Shown here: positions 1 through 5,173 of the stretch, piece by piece
Numbering within the stretch: position 1 is the stretch's first letter
Layout of the letters: each line of letters opens with the position of its first letter
Origin: an uncultured Flavobacteriales bacterium
GTDB taxonomy: Bacteria > Bacteroidota > Bacteroidia > Flavobacteriales_D > Crocinitomicaceae
Assembly: GCA_913031405.1 (NCBI GenBank)
Contig: CAJWCX010000113.1
Coordinates: 1-5,173 of the forward strand
Length of the DNA stretch: 5,173 nucleotides
Reading direction: 5' to 3'
Program-made: the position numbers and the translations under genes
The notes under the pieces: generated by a model
Database searches by the model: none
What the model was told of the DNA's origin: nothing
Seen by the model: only the letters and a program-made list of their open reading frames with translations

Positions 1-699
1 TTCAAGTTTTTTGGAAATTTTATCGTAGTGTTTTTTGGTAAATTCCTCAAAAAAGTTCTCCAATATCTTTTTTGCTGTGAACCGGGAAATATTTCCATCC
101 TGTTTTCTATTGATTTGAATCAATAGACATTCCTGAAGATCACGAGCGCCAATTCCTGCTGGATCTAAATCTTGTATCATTTTAAGGACCAGCTCAATAT
201 TTTCTTCTGAGGTCTGTACATTCATCGAAAAAGCAAGGTCATCAACGATGGCTTCAATGTCTCGATTTAAATAGCCTGCTTCATCTAGGTTTCCTATCAA
301 TACATTTGCAATGGTTTTTTGAGTGTCGTCCAAATGAAGCATCTGAAGCTGTTCAGAAAGCCTTTCCCTGAATGTATTGCCTCCGGAAAAAGGAATTACT
401 TTATCGTCATCATCCTTTGATTGATTACTGGATTTGGTTTTGTAGTCTGCAACATCGTCGTCTAAATAATCGGAGATATCAAATTCGTCCCCGTCACCAT
501 CATCTTCAAAAGAATCCTCGTTCGAAAAATCATCGTCTTCTAGATCTTTGCCTTCTTCAAGTGCTGGGTTTTCCTCTATTTCCTGTTTGATTCGTTGATC
601 AAGTTCCATAGTAGGTACCTGAAGTAATTTCATCAGTTGTATCTGCTGAGGGGAAAGACGTTGTTCGAGTTTTTGAGAAAGGTGTTGCCTTAAAGCCAT
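1..699 (-). CDS. rpoN: RNA polymerase sigma-54 factor RpoN, N-terminal part (3' end outside window)
   Basis: RpoN directs RNA polymerase to -24/-12 promoters, which open only with an ATP-driven enhancer-binding activator. The 233 visible codons begin MALRQHLSQKLEQRLSPQQI. Residues 1-50 are the Gln/Leu-rich Region I that contacts the activator, ending in the typical IEENPALE. Residues 51-100 are an acidic Region II, with 23 Asp/Glu among residues 52-99. From about residue 105 the core-binding Region III begins, with the family motifs GNLDEAGYL (137-145) and DLDPAGIGARDLQECLL (178-192). The C-terminal helix-turn-helix and RpoN box lie beyond the left edge, so completeness cannot be judged. The start at 699 fits the family N-terminus; there is no Shine-Dalgarno sequence. 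The gene lies 87 bases downstream of the Omp28-type gene on the same strand, so it may receive read-through as well as use its own promoter. Identification is by recognition of family motifs. Confidence 0.96.
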   Translation of the reverse strand, partial: MALRQHLSQKLEQRLSPQQIQLMKLLQVPTMELDQRIKQEIEENPALEEGKDLEDDDFSNEDSFEDDGDGDEFDISDYLDDDVADYKTKSSNQSKDDDDKVIPFSGGNTFRERLSEQLQMLHLDDTQKTIANVLIGNLDEAGYLNRDIEAIVDDLAFSMNVQTSEENIELVLKMIQDLDPAGIGARDLQECLLIQINRKQDGNISRFTAKKILENFFEEFTKKHYDKISKKLE

Positions 700-715
700 A
701 ATTCAATTATCTAAT

Positions 716-723
716 CAAATATA
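716..723 (-). promoter_or_regulatory. Candidate -7 box of the rpoN promoter
   Basis: On the minus strand this reads TATATTTG, an exact match to the Bacteroidota housekeeping -7 consensus TAnnTTTG. A TTTG that could serve as -33 lies at 738-741, but the 14-base spacing is shorter than the usual 17-23. Transcription would start near 711, giving a leader of only about 12 bases. The -7 match is good and the -33 match poor; in AT-rich DNA the motif can occur by chance. Confidence 0.4.
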
Positions 724-738
724 GGATTTTAAAGAATC

Positions 739-768
739 AAAAAAGAACGAAATCGCAGCTGAATCGTT
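739..768 (-). terminator. Possible weak terminator after the Omp28-type gene
   Basis: On the minus strand, just after the stop of the Omp28-type gene, AACGA (768-764) can pair with TCGTT (750-746), followed by CTTTTTT (745-739). The stem has only 5 pairs with a 13-base loop, so it would be weak. It shares bases with the 7-bp inverted repeat at 764-784, so the two hairpins are mutually exclusive. It also overlaps the possible -33 region of rpoN. Read-through into rpoN is therefore plausible. Confidence 0.3.
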
Positions 769-784
769 AAAATTTAGTTAACGA
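764..784. repeat. 7-bp inverted repeat, TCGTTAA / TTAACGA, 7-base loop
   Basis: TCGTTAA (764-770) and TTAACGA (778-784) are perfect reverse complements around AATTTAG. The element begins 2 bases past the stop codon of the Omp28-type gene and could form a hairpin in its mRNA tail. The same two heptamers recur at 4754-4770, at the end of another gene. The stem is AT-rich and not directly followed by a T-run, so it is not a convincing terminator on its own. Confidence 0.5.
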
Positions 785-786
785 CG

Positions 787-1713
787 TTAGTTGGTAATTT
801 TTTGTTTAATCACCTGATAGATTTCCCAGGTATCTTTATTGAAGGCATAAATAAGAAGGTGCATATTAGATGGATTGTACAAATCATCTAATTGATTTGG
901 CACAACAAAGCTGTAATCAATGTAATATTTATCTCCAATTAAATAATCACCCGAAAGTAATCGGCCAAAAGCCTCTCCATTAAGGTTACCTCTATGAATG
1001 TCTCTATGAACATAACTTGTATTGTGCGAGTTGTCACTCATCTTTTGATCTCCAACTAATGAGTCTTCTAAAAGATAAACCGCCACATTTAAATTTGATG
1101 CAACACTTTCGTCAAGGGGATCAACCTCTACATGCAGAAAAGCACCTTTTGTTTGCTCATAGTAATTCAGTTCAGATTGAATATTCACTTTTAAATCATT
1201 TCCTGATAGCTGTTCACTGACCATACTGGACCATTGAACAGGACTTTGAAAGATTGTGCCATTGTTTACTCTATTTACTGTTCCCCTTGGATTTCCAGGA
1301 AAACCTCCATCATTTTCACCGAAATATAATCCGATCTCAACTCCCTCAGCATTTGTAAAGTCCGTAGGATAGTCAGGTGGCGATATACTTTGGAAGTCTC
1401 CTATTCCATCTGGTCCTGCGTGAATTGAGGCAGTATAAACTCTCGTGGGGTTATCCATATGTAAATCATGCGCAAGGTCTGCTGCGGCTGGACAAAAGAC
1501 ACATTTGTGTCCAGTAAAGTCCTCAATAAGAACGTTTCTGTTAACGTTTGTGTTTTGCTCAAAAGAAGGCCATTCATTATTTTCATAATCAGACCAAAGT
1601 CCTGGGTAGAGAGTCGTGTCTAGATCAATGTTAATCTCTGGGGGATAAGGATTGTCAACGTGATCACAAGAACAAAGTAACAAGCCAATAATAATAGTTA
1701 GAAGGATACGCAT
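787..1713 (-). CDS. Omp28-related outer-membrane lipoprotein with thioredoxin-like CxxC
   Basis: This is a 308-residue exported lipoprotein. A short hydrophobic signal (residues 3-13) ends in a lipobox-like LCSC, with Cys16 the likely lipidated residue, so the mature protein should be membrane-anchored. VLIEDFTGHKCVFCP (61-75) is the hallmark of the Omp28 family and has the shape of a thioredoxin active site, with Cys71 and Cys74 as CVFC. FPGNPRGTVNR (138-148) matches the later Pro-containing segment that usually precedes VNR in the family and may be the cis-Pro loop. Apart from the lipid Cys there are no other cysteines in the mature chain. The C-terminal half (about 150-308) is probably a beta-rich domain. 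It is the last gene of a three-gene operon, starting 2 bases after the barrel gene stops. Family membership is clear, but the biochemical role of Omp28 proteins is not well defined; a thiol-redox or metal-binding role through CxxC is inference. Confidence 0.88.
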   Translation of the reverse strand: MRILLTIIIGLLLCSCDHVDNPYPPEINIDLDTTLYPGLWSDYENNEWPSFEQNTNVNRNVLIEDFTGHKCVFCPAAADLAHDLHMDNPTRVYTASIHAGPDGIGDFQSISPPDYPTDFTNAEGVEIGLYFGENDGGFPGNPRGTVNRVNNGTIFQSPVQWSSMVSEQLSGNDLKVNIQSELNYYEQTKGAFLHVEVDPLDESVASNLNVAVYLLEDSLVGDQKMSDNSHNTSYVHRDIHRGNLNGEAFGRLLSGDYLIGDKYYIDYSFVVPNQLDDLYNPSNMHLLIYAFNKDTWEIYQVIKQKITN

Positions 1714-1715
1714 AT

Positions 1716-3383
1716 TTAAAAACTTTGGGTATAACTAAGGGTGAGTCCGTTATTAGCAGGTACAAACCTACAAACGCCTCCAACGCAGAATAATCCTGCT
1801 CTTTGACGTCCATACGAAACGGTAAATCGTGTGGCACCTCTAATGTAACCACAGGTAATTATAGGGTAATTTACGCGTTTGGCTTTGTCCTTATTGCCAT
1901 AGTTGTATTGATTCATGAAGCTGAAAAAGTAATGAGGTGAAATGGTGTATTCCACAAGGGCGGTAAACCAATTTCCTTTATCATTAATTTCCCCCTTAAC
2001 TTTCTCAACAAAGAGTCCTTGGAGCTCAGTCCTTAAGGTGTGCTTCTTCGCGATTTTATAAGTCATTTCAAGAACGCCAATATGAGAGCCAATGACTCCT
2101 TTCGCATCGTTTGATATCTTTGCTACGTCATTATTGATTTGAATGTTGTAATAACTCAAGACACCAGAGAATTTTTTACTGAATTTCTTTGAAATATTGA
2201 AATTGATGTCCTGCCAGTACAAGCTATCACTCATAACAAAAGGGGTGGCTGAATAAGCAACTCCTGTTGAATCCGATGGGTAGTTGGCGTTTTCAATCAT
2301 TTTTGGCTGATAGGTCGTGGAGTAATTAAACCCTAGAGTTGTTCCGTACTTGCCCCCAAGTTTTGTTTTTCTCAGGAAAGTATACATGACATCAACTTGG
2401 TATGCCACTTCTCCAAGTGGTTGAGTGGCATAAGGATACAAGGTGGCAACAAGATTGTAGGTGTGAGTTTTATTAAGTGCGGGCAAAAAATTAATAAAAA
2501 CATCTTGAAGGTCTTTAGTTCGATCTGAACGATAGCTCATGTTGTCGACAGATTTCCCAGACACCAATATACCCAATCCTTTTTGGGTATAGCTGAGGTT
2601 GAAAACGCTGGCATGGCCATAATTGTAGATATTGCCATTGTCATTACTCGGATCTTGCTCCTTAATGATGTACTCTCCATCCATATAAAAGTTCTTATAT
2701 AGCAATTTCATCCGACCACCGTATGAACCAACGTTTTCTGGAAGATTCAGTGTGGGATTGTTGTCTTTTTGATATTTGCTAACAAAAGAGGCACCTATTG
2801 TAAGGTCAAGAGAAGAGTTTTCCATTTTTTTGAAAATCTCGTTCAGATGAAAATCTGCGTCCGTTCCTCTGACGATTCCATCTGCGTGTACTATTCTCCC
2901 TTGCTGAAAGGACAAGCGCTGATATCCATAAACGCCTTTTAGTACAATTCCCTTTTTGGGCTTGACAATGATTCGTGCACCGTCTAACAAATTATCGTAT
3001 CCAAGCGCTCGATCCTCATAGGCTCTGAGCGAAAGCCCAGCGCCGAATTGCTCGTAAAAGGAACCCAAGGTTACGTCAACAAAATCATTTGAATACCCAA
3101 CATACCGCATGCCGAGACCCGTTCCATCAAATCGATTGGGGTAACCTTGTATCCTCGGTAGGTAAGACTCAAGACGCATTCCGGCTTTAAAATTTCCATT
3201 GGTGTAGAAGACATTCATATAGGAATTAATCAAGCCTTTTGTTGGTGGTTGATTCGCACCTATGATGGTGTCTTCGTTAAGGTATTGAAAAGTGCTTTCG
3301 GCGTTTCCGCTTATTGTTCCTTGTCCAAACAAAAAAGTAGCCCCCAATAAGAAGGAGGCTACCATGAATAGTTTTATTTTCAT
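1716..3383 (-). CDS. DUF6029-type outer-membrane beta-barrel protein
   Basis: This is a 555-residue protein with a signal peptide (residues 1-20, LFG then Gln21). Alternating polar/aromatic strands run through the whole mature chain and end in a terminal Phe (TLSYTQSF), as expected for a BAM-assembled barrel. The conserved block FYEQFGAGLSLRAYEDRALG (109-128), followed by LLDGARI (132-138), and the C-terminal block YGRQRAGLFCVGGVCRFVP (524-542) match, from memory, the uncharacterised DUF6029 family of Bacteroidota. No TonB plug or TonB box is seen, so it does not look like a TonB-dependent receptor. All three cysteines (511, 533, 538) are in the last 45 residues. It is the middle operon gene, 7 bases after the TlpA-like gene and 2 bases before the Omp28-type gene, which suggests a shared complex or pathway. 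Barrel and location are well supported; the cargo or function is unknown. Confidence 0.85.
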   Translation of the reverse strand: MKIKLFMVASFLLGATFLFGQGTISGNAESTFQYLNEDTIIGANQPPTKGLINSYMNVFYTNGNFKAGMRLESYLPRIQGYPNRFDGTGLGMRYVGYSNDFVDVTLGSFYEQFGAGLSLRAYEDRALGYDNLLDGARIIVKPKKGIVLKGVYGYQRLSFQQGRIVHADGIVRGTDADFHLNEIFKKMENSSLDLTIGASFVSKYQKDNNPTLNLPENVGSYGGRMKLLYKNFYMDGEYIIKEQDPSNDNGNIYNYGHASVFNLSYTQKGLGILVSGKSVDNMSYRSDRTKDLQDVFINFLPALNKTHTYNLVATLYPYATQPLGEVAYQVDVMYTFLRKTKLGGKYGTTLGFNYSTTYQPKMIENANYPSDSTGVAYSATPFVMSDSLYWQDINFNISKKFSKKFSGVLSYYNIQINNDVAKISNDAKGVIGSHIGVLEMTYKIAKKHTLRTELQGLFVEKVKGEINDKGNWFTALVEYTISPHYFFSFMNQYNYGNKDKAKRVNYPIITCGYIRGATRFTVSYGRQRAGLFCVGGVCRFVPANNGLTLSYTQSF

Positions 3384-3390
3384 TGAATCT

Positions 3391-3897
3391 CTATTTTGAG
3401 CCCAGCTTTAGCACCTGCTCATAGAGTTCATCTTCATCACCAGGTGCATAATTGTTGTGTGAATATACAATATTTCCGTCACTATCGACTAAAAAAGTAT
3501 GTGGCACATTATTGACACCCATGGCTCGTTTGAAATCACCATTTGGATCTAAAAGAATTTCAAAGTCCCAAGCTTTAGCATTGATGTATGGAGAAACTCT
3601 TGCCTTTGTCTTTTCATCGTCAATTGACACTGCAACAAGAGTTACACCTGTTTCATCTTGCCAATCTGGATAAATGTCATGAATTGCATTAAGTTCTTTT
3701 TTACAAGGTGAACACCAAGTGGCCCAAAAACTAATAATAACTGGACCATCAAATCCCATTGCAGCTGTGTTTACTGATTTTCCTTTAAGGTTTTTGATCT
3801 CTACAGAAGGCAGTTTTTTTGAGTCAGTGGAATGTTCTTTTTGGCTAAAACAAAAGCCTATTAACAAGCAAAATAAAGTAGTAATAGATAGTTTCAT
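3391..3897 (-). CDS. TlpA-like exported thioredoxin-fold thiol-disulfide oxidoreductase
   Basis: This is a 168-residue protein with an N-terminal signal peptide (about 1-18, FCFS then Gln19). The Phe just before Cys16 argues against a lipobox, so it is probably a soluble periplasmic protein. The AhpC/TSA-Redoxin type thioredoxin fold spans about residues 28-165. VIISFWATWCSPCKKEL (53-69) carries the catalytic pair Cys62 and Cys65. LVAVSIDD (87-94) is the following core strand. GVNNVPHTFLVDSDG (127-141) holds the cis-proline (Pro132) opposite the active site. The active-site pair are the only cysteines in the mature protein. TlpA/ResA-type proteins usually reduce disulfides outside the cytoplasm, for example in cytochrome c maturation, but no cytochrome genes are nearby. 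As first gene of the operon, it may keep thiols reduced on the barrel or the Omp28-type lipoprotein (inference). The start at 3897 gives a complete signal peptide; no Shine-Dalgarno site is present. Confidence 0.92.
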   Translation of the reverse strand: MKLSITTLFCLLIGFCFSQKEHSTDSKKLPSVEIKNLKGKSVNTAAMGFDGPVIISFWATWCSPCKKELNAIHDIYPDWQDETGVTLVAVSIDDEKTKARVSPYINAKAWDFEILLDPNGDFKRAMGVNNVPHTFLVDSDGNIVYSHNNYAPGDEDELYEQVLKLGSK

Positions 3898-3938
3898 AAG
3901 TTAAATTTATTTCTTTAGTAGCAAATAAAATGCCAAGT

Positions 3939-3946
3939 CAAAAGTA
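3939..3946 (-). promoter_or_regulatory. Candidate -7 box for the TlpA-DUF6029-Omp28 operon
   Basis: On the minus strand this reads TACTTTTG, matching TAnnTTTG. Transcription would start near 3934, leaving a leader of roughly 37 bases before the ATG at 3897, a normal length. No TTTG or TTG is found at the expected -33 distance (about 3964-3972 on this strand), so the support rests on the -7 box and its position. Confidence 0.42.
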
Positions 3947-3970
3947 AATAAAATATGTAAAGGAGTATAT

Positions 3971-3987
3971 CTGGCACTTAATTTGAT
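3971..3987 (+). promoter_or_regulatory. Candidate sigma-54 (-24/-12) promoter for the T9SS cargo gene
   Basis: The sequence CTGGCACTTAATTTGAT aligns with the sigma-54 consensus YTGGCACGRNNNTTGCW in the correct register. The -24 half CTGGCAC is perfect and the -12 half is TTGAT instead of TTGCW. Transcription would start near 3998, giving a leader of about 35 bases. The weak point is A in place of the strongly conserved C at -12. No activator-binding repeats were recognised upstream. TGGCAC occurs at least three other times on this strand (898, 1832 and 3502) without a properly spaced -12 half, so the half-site alone means little. Confidence 0.4.
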
Positions 3988-3988
3988 G

Positions 3989-3996
3989 TATTTTTG
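3989..3996 (+). promoter_or_regulatory. Candidate housekeeping -7 box (upstream one) for the T9SS cargo gene
   Basis: TATTTTTG is an exact match to TAnnTTTG. Transcription would start near 4001, leaving about 30 bases of leader. No good -33 TTTG lies 17-23 bases upstream. The box sits directly after the sigma-54-like element, so the two would compete for polymerase. Confidence 0.35.
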
Positions 3997-4023
3997 CGAT
4001 TTCCCATATAAAACCTATATTTG
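3993..4023 (+). promoter_or_regulatory. Candidate housekeeping -33/-7 promoter (downstream one) for the T9SS cargo gene
   Basis: TTTG at 3993-3996 is followed, after exactly 19 bases, by TATATTTG at 4016-4023. This is the classical Bacteroidota arrangement TTTG-N19-TAnnTTTG. The start site would fall near 4028, only about 5 bases before the ATG at 4033, so the mRNA would be nearly leaderless. Its motif match is the best in the gap, but its closeness to the start codon counts against it. Confidence 0.4.
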
Positions 4024-4032
4024 CTAATACTT

Positions 4033-4767
4033 ATGAAAAAACTATACTTTATCGCCCTTATTTTATGCCCGTTTCTATTTTCGGCACAGGTTTCAATCAA
4101 TTTAAATGGTTCTCCTGATGTTCTTTCAGGTGGTACGCATGAAGTGATTACCTCTAGTGCTGACCCGGTAGATATATCTTTTGATATCAATAACACTGGG
4201 TCGAATGATGCGACTTGGAGAGTTACAAGATATCAAATGAATGTGCCAAATGGTTGGTCAGACTATTTGTGTTGGGGTCATTCAACGGACCCTTTCGGAG
4301 GGACTTGCTATTCCTCGAGTCAGATGAATGATAATCCTTGGACCACGCCGACTTCGGGATCTTTTGCTGTGGGTCAAAACGAGTATGGTAAATTAAAGGT
4401 AACTATCGATCCTGACGAGGCCAATGAAGGTATGGCAGAGTACCGTTATTACATTTCATACAATGGTCTTTTGTACATCGATTCGGTTGATATTCGTTTT
4501 GAATATGCCTTGAATGTTCAAGAATCAAAACCAATATCAGTATCAATTGCTCCTAATCCAGCATCTGATTACATTCAAATCACAATGGATGGTGTTCAAG
4601 ATGCTAATATGAAGATGGTAGACGTATTAGGAAATTTAGTCATTCAAAAGAACATTTCATCTTCTGAAAACATTGACATCTCATCGTTTAGAAGCGGTGT
4701 TTATATTATTTCGTTTGATGTTCCAGGGATGAAGTCAATTATGCGAAAAGTAATCGTTAAACATTAA
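4033..4767 (+). CDS. Small secreted protein with C-terminal T9SS type A sorting domain
   Basis: This 244-residue protein has a signal peptide (MKKLYFIALILCPFLFSA, cleaved before Gln19). Residues 168-243 form a type A T9SS sorting domain: ISVSIAPNPASDYIQI, then MVDVLGNLVI, then IDISSFRSGVYIISF, ending in KVIVKH. The protein should therefore cross the outer membrane by T9SS and be released or attached to the cell surface, with the tail removed. The middle part (about 20-160) looks like a single beta-sandwich with no recognised enzyme motif. Its only mature cysteines, Cys80 (LCWG) and Cys92 (GTCY), could form one disulfide; this pattern resembles a family of small T9SS cargo proteins known to me only as uncharacterised. 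The ATG at 4033 is preferred over an in-frame TTG at 4021, because it begins the standard MKK signal peptide. It is transcribed divergently from the TlpA operon and may share control with it. Export route is well supported; function is unknown. Confidence 0.88.
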   Translation: MKKLYFIALILCPFLFSAQVSINLNGSPDVLSGGTHEVITSSADPVDISFDINNTGSNDATWRVTRYQMNVPNGWSDYLCWGHSTDPFGGTCYSSSQMNDNPWTTPTSGSFAVGQNEYGKLKVTIDPDEANEGMAEYRYYISYNGLLYIDSVDIRFEYALNVQESKPISVSIAPNPASDYIQITMDGVQDANMKMVDVLGNLVIQKNISSSENIDISSFRSGVYIISFDVPGMKSIMRKVIVKH

Positions 4768-4770
4768 CGA
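4754..4770. repeat. 7-bp inverted repeat, TCGTTAA / TTAACGA, 3-base loop, over the stop codon
   Basis: TCGTTAA (4754-4760) and TTAACGA (4764-4770) flank the loop ACA, and the right arm contains the TAA stop of the T9SS cargo gene. The arms are identical to those at 764-784, and both copies share the 10-mer AATCGTTAAA. No T-run follows, so it is not a classical terminator. The left arm encodes the common sorting-domain ending IVK, which could explain half of it by chance. Confidence 0.45.
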
Positions 4771-4838
4771 ATCGTAAATATTCTCCCTGATTATCTCAAT
4801 ACCACAACTACTGGCAATTAATTGTCTAATTTCGCTGT

Positions 4839-5173
4839 ATGTCAAAAAACAGTAAGAAGCGCCGTAATAAAGGCGTGAAAAGAATTTCTCTTAGGCCCTT
4901 ATTGATTCAAGTATTTGAAAGGAATCAAGGAGAGGAGCTCACTCACAAGGAGATCTGTCAGATTATTGATGCTAGAGACCCCAATGCCCGTCAAAATGTA
5001 TTCGATGAATTGAACCTTTTAGTAAAGCATGGTTTCATTCAAAGAGTAAATCACTTTACCTTTAAGGATCTTCAAGACAGTGCCTATTTGGAAGGTACAA
5101 TTGACATAACACAGCGAGGAGCTGGTTTTGTATCTTGTGAAGGAGAAGAGAGAGACATCTACATCGCTCCTCA
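4839..5173 (+). CDS. rnr: Ribonuclease R, N-terminal part (3' end outside window)
   Basis: RNase R is a processive 3'-to-5' exoribonuclease of the RNB family that degrades structured RNA and takes part in rRNA and mRNA quality control. The 111 complete codons visible start with a Lys/Arg-rich tail (MSKNSKKRRNKGVKR). A winged-helix-like segment follows (about 17-75, with LTHKEICQIID and VFDELNLLVKHGFI). Next comes the start of the first cold-shock domain, LEGTIDITQRGAGFVSCEGE (84-103), then RDIYIAP, which matches the typical GxV...GxGFV...DIFIPP pattern of the family. The catalytic RNB domain and the C-terminal S1 domain lie past the right edge. The gene starts 71 bases after the T9SS cargo gene on the same strand; that gap holds no convincing promoter or terminator, so co-transcription is possible. 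No Shine-Dalgarno site is present. The start gives the expected basic N-terminus; no alternative upstream start was apparent. Confidence 0.9.
   Translation, partial: MSKNSKKRRNKGVKRISLRPLLIQVFERNQGEELTHKEICQIIDARDPNARQNVFDELNLLVKHGFIQRVNHFTFKDLQDSAYLEGTIDITQRGAGFVSCEGEERDIYIAP

Larger units (their letters stand above)
3898..4032. promoter_or_regulatory. Divergent intergenic region between the TlpA operon and the T9SS cargo gene
   Basis: This 135-base AT-rich gap separates two divergently transcribed units and must hold the main promoters of at least one of them. It contains a minus-strand -7 box (3939-3946), a sigma-54-like element (3971-3987) and two plus-strand -7 boxes (3989-3996 and 4016-4023). 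A 9-base direct repeat, AAATAAAAT, occurs at 3923-3931 and 3946-3954, but it is low-complexity and may mean nothing. No clear operator palindrome or small gene is seen. Confidence 0.7.

Noticed and set aside
372..590. 72-codon open frame on the plus strand opposite rpoN
   Set aside because: It lies antisense to the rpoN acidic region; its Arg/His/Leu-rich translation is a by-product of the repeated Asp/Glu codons and has no family resemblance.
1832..1847. TGGCAC with a downstream ATGTA, another sigma-54-like half-site
   Set aside because: The -12 half has two mismatches and the site is inside the barrel gene, antisense.
3502..3516. TGGCACATTATTGAC, a second sigma-54-like sequence
   Set aside because: The spacing between the -24 GG and the -12 TTG is one base short, and it lies inside the TlpA-like gene in antisense orientation.
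3452..3904. Open frames on the plus strand opposite the TlpA-like gene
   Set aside because: They are antisense to a well-supported thioredoxin-fold gene and encode nothing recognisable.
3923..3954. Direct repeat AAATAAAAT, 23 bases apart, as a possible operator
   Set aside because: It is low-complexity AT-rich sequence with no symmetry, so chance is the simplest explanation.
3978..4196. 72-codon minus-strand frame across the divergent region and the start of the T9SS cargo gene
   Set aside because: It overlaps the signal peptide coding region of a clear gene on the other strand and its product has no recognisable motif.
4812..4834. Possible promoters for rnr: TGGCAATTAATTG (sigma-54-like) and TAATTTCG (-7-like)
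   Set aside because: The first has a one-base spacing error and an imperfect -24 half; the second has a mismatch, no -33 partner, and would start transcription at the ATG itself.

Overview
The window looks like chromosomal DNA from a member of the Bacteroidota, most likely a flavobacteria-like organism. The reasons are a C-terminal type IX secretion (T9SS) sorting domain, an Omp28-type lipoprotein, a DUF6029-type outer-membrane barrel, AT-rich sequence, no Shine-Dalgarno sites before any gene, and several TAnnTTTG-type -7 boxes (the Bacteroidota housekeeping promoter element). No mobile element, CRISPR array or structural RNA gene was seen.

Layout. Positions 1-699 (minus) hold the N-terminal 233 codons of RpoN (sigma-54); the gene runs off the left edge. 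Positions 787-3897 (minus) hold a tightly packed three-gene operon, read right to left: a TlpA-like thioredoxin-fold protein (WCSPC), a 555-residue outer-membrane beta-barrel of the DUF6029 type, and an Omp28-related lipoprotein with its own CxxC. The gaps between them are 7 and 2 bases. A 135-base divergent intergenic region (3898-4032) separates this operon from a rightward gene (4033-4767) for a small secreted protein with an N-terminal signal peptide and a T9SS sorting domain. The start of RNase R (rnr) follows at 4839 and runs off the right edge.

How the genes may work together. The operon pairs two exported thioredoxin-fold proteins with one barrel. The barrel's only cysteines (three) lie in its last 45 residues, and two form a CX4C pair that a simple topology argument places in the final surface loop. 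This suggests a thiol-redox or cysteine-maturation module spanning the envelope, but that is inference and not an established function. rpoN and rnr are housekeeping neighbours.

The most notable regulatory signal is a sigma-54-like -24/-12 element (3971-3987) upstream of the T9SS cargo gene, in the same window as rpoN. It overlaps a possible housekeeping -7 box. It has one important mismatch (A for C at -12), so it is a candidate only.
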